Shown here: one piece after another, positions 13,601-22,197 of the stretch
How positions within the stretch are numbered: position 1 is the stretch's first letter
Layout of the letters: each line of letters begins with the position of its first letter
NCBI GenBank assembly: GCA_947623455.1
Contig: OX392532.1
Span: forward strand, 50,657,058-50,721,057
From: Mimachlamys varia
Lineage: Eukaryota > Mollusca > Bivalvia > Pectinida > Pectinidae
Direction: 5' to 3'
Length of the DNA stretch: 64,000 nt
Program-made: the position numbers and the translations under genes
Notes under the pieces: generated by a model
The model's input: only the letters and a program-made list of their open reading frames with translations
Told to the model about the DNA's origin: nothing
Database searches by the model: none

Positions 13601-16600
13601 TAAATTGTATTTCACAAACCCCTGTGTTGATTTTAGTTAATATAAATTGTATGTCACAAACCCCTGTGTTGATTTTAGTAAATATAAATTGTCAGTCACA
13701 AACCCCTGTGTTGATTTTGGTAAATATAAATTGTATTTCACAAACCCCTGTGTTGATTTTGGTAAATATAAATTGTATTTCACAAACCCCTGTGTTGATT
13801 TTGGTAAATATAAATTGTATTTCACAAACCCCTGTGTTGATTTTGGTAAATATAAATTGTATTTCACAAATCCCTGTGTTGGTTTAGTAAGTATTGTGTC
13901 ACAAACCCCTGTGTTGATTTAAGTTCTATGTCAACATTAAAGGTCTGTGACACTGTTGACAATTTTAGGAATAAAAAGCTTGTGTACAAGATATCTTATG
14001 AATCCCTGCTCACTATGAGTTTATTTTATTACAAAAAAGTTCGGGAAAAAAAAGAGAAAATAAAGAGCTTGTCACACTTCGACAGTAAGACATAAATCCT
14101 TTATATTAAATATATCATTTTCTGTTATAGCCAGTCAGACAATGTCCCGACTTCCAAGTCAGTCCCTGTCCCAGGCCCCTGTGTTTACCCAGACAGAGTA
14201 AGTATAAATATAGTCACATGATTCCAAGCCAGTCCCTGTCCCAGGCCTCTGTGTTCACACAGACGGAGTAAGTATAAATATAGTCACATGATTCCAAGTC
14301 AGTCTCTGTCCCAGGCCCCTGTGTTCACACAGACGGAGTAAGTATAAATATAGTCACATGAGTCCAAGCCAGTCCCTGTCCCAGGCCCCTGTGTTCACAC
14401 AGAGAGTAAGTATAAAGGTAGTCACATGATTCCAAGTCAGTCCCTGTCCCAGGCCCCTGTGTTCACCCAGGGAGTAAGTATAAATATAGTCACATGATTC
14501 CAGGCCAGTCCCTGTCCCAGGCCCCTGTGTTCACCCAGGGAGTAAGTATAAATATAGTCACATGATTCCAGGCCAGTCCTTGTCCCAGGCCCCTGTGTTC
14601 ACACAGACGGAGTAAGTATAAATATAGTCACATGATTCCAAGCCAGTCCCTGTCCCAGGCCCCTGTGTTCACACAGACGGACTAAGTTTAAATATAGTCA
14701 CATGATTCCAAGCCAGTCCCTGTCCCAGGCCCCTGTGTTCACCCAGAGGGAGTAAGTATAAATATAGTCACATGATTCCAAGCCAGTCCCTGTCCCAGGC
14801 CCCTGTGTTCACACAGACGGAGTAAGTATAAATATAGTCACTTGATTCCAAGCCAGTCCTTGTCTCAGGCCCCTGTGTTCACACAGACGGAGTAAGTATA
14901 AATAATATAGTCACATGATTCCAGGCCAGTCCTTGTCCCAGGCCCCTGTGTTCACCCAGAGAGTAAGTATAAATATAATCACATGATTCCAGGCCAGTCC
15001 TTGTCTCAGGCCCCTGTGTTCACACAGAAAGGGTAAGTATAAATATATAGTCACATGATTCCAAGTCAGTTCCCTTTCTCGCTTCCAGTGTTCAACTTCA
15101 TTTGAGATTTAGATTAAGTTCTTCCTTCAACCGTTATAACAAAGATAAAAATAATTTGCATATATCGGAATTGGGCAACAAGAATAAAAGTTTTTCTATA
15201 AAGTATTTCAGTCAAATGAAAATATTCTTCAGAGTGCATTGAATTTCACAGTCAAAATTATCCAGCTTGAAAAAGTTTCAGAATCTTTGCACAATTTTGC
15301 ATCGGCTTACAAGCTGTTTAATATACATATAATGATTAAAACTCCATATCCTTGCAATAGCTTAGGTTGTATGAACACAGCTATGATGATAAATCTCAAC
15401 AGTATTCAAGTATGTGAATAGTCATAAGTGTCAACCTCTGAATCCTCCAACGAGGGAGATCTCCCTCTTTCCATATTTCAAATGAGGGAGAAAGTGTGTG
15501 AAATGTGACTGAAACTGCATTGCTCAATTCGTCTTTCCCTTATTATGTATCAAAATAACTTCACAAAGTATTCAATTGATCCAGACATGGCCATTACACA
15601 TATCCTGCAGTAACTAGGAGACCATTTGACCACAAGATGTAGATTTTGAGTTATTGTGGGTTTGGATTTAAATGAAGGAGATGTTGAGGGAGATTGGTAA
15701 TGGTCAAAATGAGGGAGTCTCCCTCCTAATGAGGGAGGGTTGACAGGTTTGTGAATAGTGCTTATTCAGCAATGGAAATATCAGTATTGAAAAGACATGA
15801 ACACAAAAAGGTTAGATGTTTAAGTGTAACAGCAGTGATCAATCTACAATTATTTTTCATCAGTCCTTTTCAATTGTATTGCCAAAATAATGGGTCCCAC
15901 AATTTTAAATCTAACCATTTCTGAAAATTCAATGGGTCCTTTCATAATTCTTTGAGTACAGTACTAGGAATGCGCACGTAGATTTATCACTGTATCAGTA
16001 ATCCAGCTTAATGACTGTTTTTCAACTAGAACTGAAAACAGGAGAGTGAAACAAGAGAAGACAACTCCGCCACCAACTTCATCAAAGGCTGCCAGTGTAA
16101 AACCGTCTCCTGCACCTGGCGGTGTAAAAGACAGAGAGTCACAAAGAACAAAGGTGCCGTCTCAAGGAGACCAAGACACGGCTACAACCTCTAAAGCCAG
16201 AGGTCAAAGTTCACAAATAGACAAATCACAACATTCCAGTCATAAGCAAAAATCACGATCACCTTCCCCTAGAAAAACCCAGGATAAATCGAACTTGTCA
16301 CCCCTCAGACGGAGCCCAAGGTCAAGGTCACCTGCACCTGCAGATTTAAGGTCAAGGTCACCATCACCAGTTCCTGTTACAAGTAAAACTTCCAGTTTGA
16401 GGTCAAGGCCACCAGCAACTCAAGATTCGAGTTCAACAAGGTTAAGGTCACCAGCACCTCCAGATTCAAGGTCAACAAGGTCAAGGTCACCAGCACCTGT
16501 AGTTTCAATGACAAGGTCACCAGTATCTCCAGTCTCTAAGAAAACAAATTTACAATCATCTCTAGTTCCTGAAATTATGGCCAGTAACTCAGCATCCCAA

Positions 16601-19600
16601 GGAACGAAAAAAGTGGGTAAAGGAAGCCCCAAGACAGCTAAAAACAATAGTTCTGACGTTGTGGTTGTAAAAAAGGAAAATATTGTACAAGACGGAAAAT
16701 CTCGGCCTGGAAAGAGGCAGATAATTGAGGATGATTCAGATGAGGACTACGGGTTTACGAGAAAGTCAAAAAGGAAACGAGGTGGTCAAGATGAGGATGA
16801 TAGTGAGGATGATCCATTTGATTGGTCAAATCGTAAAAGTACTACAGAAACCTCCTCAAAGTCACAAAGAGGTTTCAAAGCAGAAAAAGATGAGGACATT
16901 GTGATCATGGACTCTGACTCTGAACCAGAAAGCCACAGAGGTCAAATGTCAAGGTCTGGTAAAGGTCAAGAGGTCAGAGTTTCTGACTCTGATTCTGATT
17001 CTGGGGTGAAATGGACAAATAAAGGTAAAAATAGGTCACCAAAAGGTCGTAAAGGTCAAATTAAAGACGCAGTGGAGTTAGTGGAGGAATCACAAAAAAT
17101 AGGTCAAAAAAAGAGAAGGTTAGATGATTCATCAGATGAGGAGGATCAAGGTCAAAGGTCATGGAGAAAAATCAAGGACGAACCAGGAACCAGCACAACT
17201 CCAACCTCCTCCAGTGGTCGCCATGGTAACACAAGGGGGGAGGAACAGGACCGGACAAGTAGACAGGAAATAATCACTAAACAGGAGAGGATAACTCTGC
17301 GTAAACCAGTCGTAGATAGAACAACAGGCGAGGAGAGAGTACAGACAGGAACACGCCAACAGGAGGTAAAGTTTAACTTGTGGACGTCGTACACTGTACG
17401 TAGTATTAATGTATTTATCAGTCAGTAATCTTATGTGGAATATAATTAAAATTTGTTTTTAGTGAACAATTTTTTGCGGGAAATGATTCAGTCAAGAAAG
17501 TAGTGTACAGTATGAATGAAAACACCACTTTTGGGAATTTTTTTATGTATTTTCCGAAATCTTTAAAAGTACAAGTTCGAGAAACAATATTAACACAAAA
17601 AAGAAGTTGATTTACAGTACAAAATTAATGTACTTGGATTCCTGTTTGTCATTACTCTGTTATATATCTGATGTATGAAGATATTTTTTCTTCTGAATTG
17701 TAGCGGAGTAGGTCACCAACACCCAATATACCTGGGTTCCTGTCTGCAGTACGGGGACAAAACGAGGTATGGCCACCCAGTAACTAGGATAGGAAGTTTT
17801 CTTCATTAAAGTCATTCTGACAACATTCAATTCCCCCCTACAGGCTAGGGTATACGTAATTATAGAGGATCTTCCACAAGTGCCAATGTAATATGGAATT
17901 TATTAAACATATTCAATGATTTAACATTTCACAATCCTTTAGGAGAGTGACATACCGGTATGAAATTATTTAACAACCGAGTTAAATAATTTCCATATTA
18001 CATTTACATTGAGTGTAAGATTCTATTTATCATATAACTCATATTTACATGAAATTGATCACAACTCTTAAATTTTCTCTTTAAAAGAGATACAAATTCC
18101 TACTTTGACGGTAAGATTTTCACTACTGAGACAATCATATGACGTCATTAAGACATCATTTATTCATGACGTCTATTACACCTGTGTAATACCATATCAA
18201 TGACATAGCCGTATGACATGACCGACTGATCAGTTATGTGATAAATTTCATTTGTAAAATACTAGCTCATATGAAGATTTTGAATTATTTATCTACTGCA
18301 TTCCATAATATTTTTAAAACATACAAAATATTGAAACTTTTTCAAAAGTCCCCAGATACAATTTAGTAATGATGGTTTGGGAATTGCCATTGTACACTCC
18401 TGAAAAGGAATGGAAGAGAAAAGGAAGAAAAATGACAAAAATAGAGGTTTTATGCAGAAGTGATACTTCTGTCAGGATCAGCAGATTAAAGCATTTACCT
18501 CTGAATAATAATAAACTACTTTTATTATAACCTTTAAATTGGAAAAGCTCAAATATGTCTTTATGAGTGAATGAGTGGTCTGTTTCTTCACTCCCTGGAC
18601 ATCAAATCATGGTTGACAAAACCCTGAAAACCTACAGCTCTGCTGAGTTGTCTCTGTTGATCATGTAGTGGAATAAAGCAGGCCAATAAGGGCTGTTCCA
18701 AAATTAACCATGTGAGAGTTCTAGGGGCGGCACTTTTTTCAGAGACCCAACCGGCCACGGTAAATATTAAAAGAGATTTAATGTAACAAACAGTAGATCT
18801 GGGCCAAGTTGTTCAAAAGGTGATTAGCTTAATCATTATTTAACAACATTTTTCAAACTTTAACAATTCTGTCAATATGCAAGGTAACATCTTACAATTT
18901 TGCATTTAAAATGACATATTTGGTATCTGCAAAGTTGTAAATAAATCTGTTCTATGGTTCCGTTTGAAAGTTACAGGAAAATTAAAATTTGCCCTAATCA
19001 CTGATTAAGCTAATCACCTTTGGAACAACTGGGCCCTGAATTTAACACCACCATGATATATTAATACAGGTGCCTCCAACCTCCCTCCCCCCACACAATA
19101 AATAATGGGAAAGCCTTTAGGATGTACTTTGATAAAACTATATGGGGATTGCTGTATTTTGCAGAATGAGAACAATTACCATGGCAACTATATCAAGGAA
19201 GAAGGGGTGCCGACTGACCTTGTTCAGACTGTGTTTGTTGACCTTGTGACCCGACGACCTTCACAACCCCAAAACTCTCCAGAAAGGTCAGGAGGAGATG
19301 TTCCTCCGGGATACGCACGATGGAAGGGCAGCATCGTCAAAAACTTCAAGAAGTTCAAGAAGGTATACATAGAAAGATGACCACCCAATGTAGACAGCAT
19401 GTATTAATACATTGGCACTACTTTTTTCTCACCTACGTCGATAGTCGAGAAAAGCAAGATTTAGGTGTTTTAATTATCCAATTGAATTGAAACTTGGTCT
19501 CATTACTCAAACTATCATATTAATTAAATACCTAACCTCAATTTAAAAGAAATTGTGCTGCAGGTTTTGGTATTTTGGGTCAAAAACATGAGAATTTTGA

Positions 19601-22037
19601 GAATTTGCTTCCACTTTTTATAGTGTTACTGATATCCAATTGAATTGAAATTTGGCATATATTTGCATGTAAAGTTACTGATATCATCATACTGAAATTT
19701 AGAGGAAATTTATTTGCAGGTTCTGCTGTTTTAGGCTAAAAACATGTGAATTTTGAAAATTGACGTTAGCGTCTACTTTTTATAGTATTATTGATATGTT
19801 TAATTGAAACTTGGAAAAGTTACTGATATCATCTTGCTGTATGTATTTTGAAGGGAGACATATTGTATTAGTACTGGTTCTGGTTCTTCTAATAATTCTT
19901 GTCCAGACCACTAAACCGTTGAAGATATCTTGACGAAACTTACAGTATATATGCATCACCTGAAGCAGATGTGCATTGCACTGTCATTATGTCACTGTGA
20001 CCTTGACCTTATGGTCAGAGGTCAAATAAGTGTGATTTTTTCAATAATTCTTGTCCAGGCGATAACTTTTAAACCATTAAAGATATATTGATAACCTTTT
20101 TAGTATACCTGCATCACCAATAGACAATGTGATAACTTTATAGTTTTGTTTTAGGCTGGTGTGGCAGGCCTAGACCGACTTCCCAACATCATCGGAGGGA
20201 GTGATCTCGTTCCACATGCTGCGTCACAGCGCCGCGAACTTGACGAGTGGTTTAAGGAAGCTCAGGAGGTGGGTTATCTACCCTTGTCTGGGTTATCTAC
20301 CCTTGTCTTGGTAGCACCATATGCAGTGAAAAAAACTGCTGAAATTATTCGAAGACTAATTTTGTGTCAGACATGCACGAAAACAAAATGTTGTCAGTAA
20401 AGTATAATTTCATATTTCCACATAATTTTAGTTTTCATGGTATTCCTTCTCACAAATCTTCAGTTTGTTTATGTTGGCAAAGATAAATCACGATCAATGA
20501 ACCAAGAAGTCTTTTCAAAACTATGGTGTTAAATTGATATTTCTTAGATTAAGAAATATATATGGTAGTAGTTTATAGATGATAAACAGTTTATCACATT
20601 GTATTTCCAGGTTTGTCGTTCGAACAATTTCCTCATCGCTCACACATGTATAAAGTCTCGAGTCCAACTGCGGAGGCCTCTCCATTTTATCCATGTGCTC
20701 GTGATGAGAAAATTGTTCTCATGACAAACCCTGAAAATGCAGTGTAATAATCTATATAAGTATCTTTAATGTCACAAAGGTTAAAGGTCAAGGTCACAGG
20801 CACAATAGAAGGCTGGATAAACTATTTTCCCTTGAACTTGCCCCTTCCTTATTAGTAGAAGATTTTAGCATACCCTAGTCCTAATGGCTAAAGTGACAGA
20901 CGCAACAGAAGACTAAAGATGCCACAATCTTGTTTTTTTGGGGGGTGTATGGATATGCTGCCCCTGGCAGCTCTTTCTGGTACTATTTAGAAACGTACGT
21001 ACAAAAATGTATGTTCAAAGTCAATGTTTTTTTTAACAGAAATTTTCAAAATACAGTAACACTCCACTTACTCAAACTCATGGAGACCTGATCAATAGTT
21101 TGAGGAATTTACACTGTATTCGAATAATCTGAATTGGTTGAATATGTAAAAACTTAGTTGGGACCAAATAAATTTTTTGGAGAATGGGGGTTTATCAAGT
21201 AAACCGAGTTCGAATAATTAGTGGGGCTTTACTGTATTTCAAAATGTTGTGAAACAGTGTCCCCAACAAAGGGTTTCCTATATATAAGTGCTATAATAAC
21301 TAGTAACTAAAGGCTCCTTACTTATCTTCTTTTGTAATAAAACCAGCGAGGAAATAATGTCCCTTGTTAAACAAGAAAATAGCTTACCAATACCTGTATG
21401 CAGTACAAAATAATAATAGGGATCTTGACTTTAAATTCCGATCTTCTTCTTTTTTTTTTTATCAATGCAGGCAGAAAGTCAGCAGTCGGAAGCAAATAGA
21501 CGAGCTCAGGAACTCTTTGAGTAAGTTTGTAGTCGGGTTCCGTAATGTGTAAATTTAAGGATTTTATTTTAATGTTGTACGAATTGAAGTGCATGTATTC
21601 TGTTCTCTGTTACAATGTCCTCATCTCCAAGTTGACGGGACCGTGGGAATACTTTTTATTATGAAGGTATTTGAGCTAAGTGAAGTTGAATGTTTAGTGC
21701 AAGTTTGGCAAGGACTAATAAAATACTTCGAATTAAACAAAGTGTTCAAGTAGTTAGAGATAATTAACATGGTTCAACTGTACATTCCAATCTTGTTATC
21801 GCGAACTTGTGTCGCTGGAAGACTGGTCTGACAGTCCCACTCAATCAAGATAAGGAGGTTCCACTGTATGTATTGTGGGTGTCCAATTCCTCATTGTGTT
21901 AATCTGTTAAAATTTGTTAATTAGCTAAAAATAGAATCCACTCAAATAAGAAACCTACAATGTATGTTTAAATTGTATTTTTCCTTTTCTCTTTCAGATG
22001 GGAGCCTCGATCTCATTCTAATAATAGATCTCGCTGA
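1445..22037 (+). CDS. NBN: Nibrin (Nbs1), 12 exons, 5' partial
   Basis: Nibrin is the regulatory subunit of the nuclear Mre11-Rad50-Nbs1 complex that senses double-strand breaks and recruits ATM. Twelve exons (1445-1604, 3715-3818, 4637-4754, 6745-6929, 12843-12934, 14131-14197, 16030-17365, 17704-17766, 19165-19362, 20155-20268, 21471-21520, 21998-22037) join in phase across every GT..AG intron and give 841 residues plus stop. Order seen: BRCT1 (YEPLV, WSRHC, VSPDYLDAYL), linker ending KIFQGKTFIFL, BRCT2 (LGGGVPLL to LGLAVLHCDTEQYCNP), a 445-residue Ser/Pro/Lys/Asp-rich disordered exon, the Mre11-binding motif KNFKKFKK, LPNIIGGSDL, and a C-terminal tail with ELFEWEP resembling the vertebrate ATM-binding end. 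The FHA domain is upstream of position 1. The coding sequence looks intact; the odd part is the introns, which hold minisatellites built from the splice junctions themselves. Confidence 0.95.
2061..3714 (+). repeat. 52-bp minisatellite of a 3' splice site, ~30 copies
   Basis: The unit is 52 bp: ctgatttaatag, then gtagtgtgtgctatgg, then tttccatgatattaattg and tctccc. The final unit continues directly into the exon at 3715, whose acceptor and first bases (taacag|gttgtgtgtgctatgg, tttccctgaag) are the same sequence. I counted 30 copies of the gtgtgctat core before the exon. Some units carry a 6-7 bp insertion (gtacattgtag or acatttgtagg). Copies at about 3250, 3475 and 3690 carry the exon-like cctgaag. 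Nearly every copy keeps TAATAG|GT, a usable acceptor with a short pyrimidine run. Confidence 0.97.
3715..3818 (+). CDS. NBN: NBN exon b: second half of BRCT1
   Basis: The exon reads VVCAMVSLKSIVSPDY then LDAYLQSLEAGKEQPDAE and ends AG|gtaaat in phase 2, matching the nibrin stretch that follows VTIK in the family. The acceptor is tgatttaacag. The first ~45 bases of this exon and the acceptor before it are the source sequence of the 52-bp tandem array immediately upstream. Confidence 0.93.
4066..4252 (+). mobile_element. Dispersed MITE-like repeat, copy 1
   Basis: Begins aaaggggttttatgcac and ends aaaggtgcagcatacc...gtgtttgttac. The order (gttttatgca, gaagagtcctaggaggatga, aacagttgtatgatgcag, aaaggtgcagcat) recurs at 37530-37635 and, inverted, at 39880-40035 and 50778-50975. 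No coding capacity; length suggests a non-autonomous element. Confidence 0.75.
4377..4636 (+). repeat. ~105-bp repeat running into an exon acceptor
   Basis: About 2.5 units; ttggttgccatggctacc occurs at about 4413 and 4518 and, as ctggttgccatagctacc, at about 4623, where it contains the acceptor and first bases of the exon at 4637. Only the last unit has AG at the junction (ccatag); the earlier two read ccatgg. Confidence 0.8.
4637..4754 (+). CDS. NBN: NBN exon c: BRCT1-BRCT2 linker
   Basis: After ccatag, one base completes a Ser codon; then YLPTVSESQVDPTEV, and NPQRKKIFQGKTFIFLQQKQ, then gtatag in phase 0. The R-K-x-I-F-x-G-K-T-F-I-F-L block is among the most conserved pieces of nibrin and opens BRCT2. 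The acceptor lies in the last unit of a short upstream repeat. Confidence 0.93.
4872..6019. mobile_element. 1.15-kb TIR DNA transposon relic
   Basis: Terminal inverted repeats ccgtaatttctcgcgtatag/tgcgca at the left and tgcgcactatacgctagaaa/ttacgg at the right, each flanked by TA. The TA target and the absence of a transposase frame suggest a non-autonomous element of the Tc1/mariner or pogo type (inference). A second inner copy of the end sequence sits at 5978-6008. Confidence 0.8.
6040..6222. mobile_element. Degenerate TIR element
   Basis: The left end accccactttctcgatccc and right end gttcgagtaagtggggttta are imperfect inverted repeats of the kind also seen at 21054-21234. It lies directly beside the element ending at 6019. 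Confidence 0.5.
6280..6656. mobile_element. 377-bp pogo/Tigger-like MITE
   Basis: Left end cagtgtaccctcgttatacc and right end gtcaagggcacactg are inverted repeats flanked by TA on both sides. CAGTG...CCTCGTTATACC is typical of pogo/Tigger termini (from memory). No open frame of note. Confidence 0.7.
6745..6929 (+). CDS. NBN: NBN exon d: BRCT2 core
   Basis: It reads KMSLAVELGGGVPLLMETRP onward to NEWREWYRYAEKTLT and ends AG|gtataa in phase 2. The GGG turn after a hydrophobic strand fits BRCT2. The acceptor gtttagtttcag directly follows a 35-bp relic of an interspersed repeat tail. The last ~34 bases of the exon plus its donor are the seed of the 5.5-kb minisatellite that follows. Confidence 0.93.
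6896..12390 (+). repeat. 65-bp minisatellite of a 5' splice site, ~84 copies
   Basis: The 65-bp unit is tggtacagatacagagagaa, aaccctgactag, gtataatctataaggttgtc, tgtttactggtcc. The first copy is the end of NBN exon d itself (tggtacagatatgcggagaa, aaccctcaccag|gtataa), so each unit carries the last ~34 exon bases plus the donor. Array length over unit length gives about 84 copies. The last copy (12325-12390) has the exon-like ccctcaccag. A block of 226 bp at 7611-7836 is repeated exactly at 9211-9436, showing block duplication inside the array. Confidence 0.97.
12391..12842. other. Intron remainder between array and exon
   Basis: Unique AT-rich sequence with no repeat; the normal part of the intron before the exon at 12843. 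Confidence 0.4.
12843..12934 (+). CDS. NBN: NBN exon e: end of BRCT2
   Basis: Acceptor tttgcttcag; the first base completes an Arg codon, then HKRHMSQDAELGLAVLHC and DTEQYCNPIVDF, ending in phase 1 before gtaagt. It matches the vertebrate stretch with E-I-G-L-A-V and Y-C-(D/N)-P. The exon is 92 bp. Its 3' end and donor seed the 42-bp array that follows. Confidence 0.93.
12935..13925 (+). repeat. 42-bp minisatellite of a 5' splice site, ~23 copies
   Basis: The unit is cacaaacccctgtgttgatt, ttggtaaatataaattgtgt, gt. It starts at the donor of exon e: cctattgtagacttcg|gtaagtcacaaac in the exon-intron junction aligns with cctgtgttgattttg|gtaaat of the unit. A seven-unit block of 294 bp is duplicated (13281-13574 and 13575-13868). 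Because 42 is a multiple of three, open frames run through it in several frames; these are not genes. Confidence 0.95.
14131..14197 (+). CDS. NBN: NBN exon f: small linker exon
   Basis: Acceptor tctgttatag; two bases complete an Ala codon, then SQTMSRLPSQSLSQAPVFTQ-TE, ending ACAGA|gtaagt in phase 2. The sequence is compatible with the post-BRCT2 linker in which vertebrate nibrin has a Ser-Leu-Ser-Gln run. The call rests on exact phase continuity on both sides. The 3' half and donor are repeated twelve times downstream. Confidence 0.85.
14198..15060 (+). repeat. ~70-bp minisatellite of a 5' splice site, 12 copies
   Basis: The unit is gagtaagtataaatatagtc, acatgattccaagccagtcc, ctgtcccaggcccctgtgtt, cacacagacg. 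The second half is the 3' part of NBN exon f (cccaggcccctgtgtttacc, cagacaga) and the first half its donor gtaagt and intron start. I counted 12 copies after the exon by the caggcccctgtgtt core. Nearly all keep a perfect GTAAGT. Confidence 0.96.
15429..15745. mobile_element. MITE-like element with gagggag termini
   Basis: The left end tgtcaacctctgaatcctcc and right end gagggagggttgaca are imperfect inverted repeats; internal gagggagatctccctc and gagggagtctccctc palindromes sit next to each end. About 317 bp, no coding. Confidence 0.6.
16030..17365 (+). CDS. NBN: NBN exon g: long disordered exon
   Basis: A 1336-bp exon opened by the acceptor tttttcaactag and closed before gtaaag in phase 0. 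The first base completes a Glu codon, then TENRRVKQEKTTPPPTSSKA. The product has no globular look. Its first half is full of Ser-Pro and Arg-Ser motifs (RSRSPAP-type, about residues 85-170 of the exon); its second half has acidic serine clusters (DDSDEDYGF, DSDSEPES, DSDSDSG, DDSSDEED) between Lys/Arg patches such as KRKRGG. This is the usual character of the nibrin middle region, which holds phosphorylation sites and nuclear localisation signals. AGGTCA recurs about 19 times in it. Confidence 0.9.
17704..17766 (+). CDS. NBN: NBN exon h: 21-codon exon
   Basis: The acceptor tctgaattgtag and donor gtatgg bound RSRSPTPNIPGFLSAVRGQNE. It is phase 0 on both sides and so could be skipped without a frameshift. 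There is no domain match; inclusion rests on phase, splice signals and composition like the preceding exon. Confidence 0.75.
17860..18260. repeat. Dispersed repeat with inverted arms
   Basis: aatgtaatatggaatttatt at about 17886 is inverted at about 17982 (aataatttccatattacatt). The part 18098-18245 (ctactttgacggtaagattt, cactactgagacaa, gtgtaatacc, agttatgtgataaa) recurs at about 51828-51988. Confidence 0.55.
18800..19036. mobile_element. 237-bp MITE
   Basis: About 35-bp inverted termini: gggccaagttgttcaaaagg then tgattagcttaatca at the left, and tgattaagctaatcaccttt then ggaacaactgggccc at the right. No coding. It sits 128 bp upstream of NBN exon i. Confidence 0.8.
19165..19362 (+). CDS. 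NBN: NBN exon i: Mre11-binding motif
   Basis: From acceptor tattttgcag the exon reads NENNYHGNYIKEEGVPTDLV, then LVTRRPSQPQNSPERSGG, and ends GSIVKNFKKFKK before gtatac, phase 0. KNFKKFKK is identical to the core of the conserved Mre11-interaction motif of animal nibrin. NBN genes of other animals also split just after this motif (from memory). Confidence 0.95.
19429..20110. repeat. Diverged ~160-bp repeats in intron
   Basis: caattgaattgaaacttgg recurs with changes at about 19487, 19637 and 19800, and acttttt-atagt-ttactgata segments recur between them. The following stretch (tcttgtccagg...taaaccgtt...gatatcttga) recurs within 19895-20100. Old interspersed sequence, no genes. Confidence 0.5.
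20155..20268 (+). CDS. NBN: NBN exon j: LPNIIGGSDL segment
   Basis: The acceptor ttttgttttag is followed by AGVAGLDRLPNIIGGSDLVP then HAASQRRELDEWFKEAQE, ending before gtgggt in phase 0. The family motif L-P-x-I-I-G-G-S-D-L and the E-x-W helix are clear. Confidence 0.95.
21054..21234. mobile_element. 181-bp TA-flanked MITE
   Basis: Left end cagtaacactccacttactc and right end attagtggggctttactg are inverted repeats flanked by TA. The form CAGT-aa-cCCCACTtA is shared with the decayed element at 6040-6222. Confidence 0.7.
21471..21520 (+). CDS. NBN: NBN exon k: C-terminal helix
   Basis: A polypyrimidine tract (tcttcttcttttttttttt) and gcag precede AESQQSEANRRAQELF, ending GA|gtaagt in phase 2. 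It leads into the Leu-Phe of the C-terminal motif. Confidence 0.88.
21998..22037 (+). CDS. NBN: NBN exon l: C terminus and stop
   Basis: Acceptor ttctctttcag; the first base completes Glu, then WEPRSHSNNRSR and TGA at 22035-22037. Combined with the preceding exon the end reads ELFEWEPRSHS, comparable with the vertebrate DLFRYNPY tail that binds ATM: an acidic-Leu-Phe, an aromatic and a Pro keep the same spacing. Confidence 0.88.
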
Positions 22038-22190
22038 TGACTGCATACTTGACTGGTCATGTGACTGGTCACTACGCCACGGGGAAAAGACAGCTAATTG
22101 TATTGCATTCAACAATCCTTCTGAATCTTGTGCAGGTTTAAAAACCTAGTTGGCACAAACAATGCTTTCTTCAATTTTTCTGTGAATGAA

Positions 22191-22196
22191 AATAAA
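22191..22196 (+). terminator. NBN poly(A) signal candidate
   Basis: AATAAA lies 154 bases after the NBN stop codon; it is the first canonical hexamer on this strand in the 3' region. Further AATAAA hexamers at about 22480 and 22571 are alternatives. Confidence 0.5.
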
Positions 22197-22197
22197 A

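Noticed and set aside
12856..13922. Overlapping open frames of 76-133 codons on both strands
   Set aside because: They are artefacts of a 42-bp repeat (a multiple of three) without stops; only 12843-12934 is exon.
2061..15060. CRISPR-like regular repeats
   Set aside because: Units are contiguous with no variable spacers, in a eukaryotic gene; they are minisatellites.
16420..17394. Minus-strand frames of 66-80 codons
   Set aside because: Shadows of the long NBN exon, which has exact phase joins on both sides.
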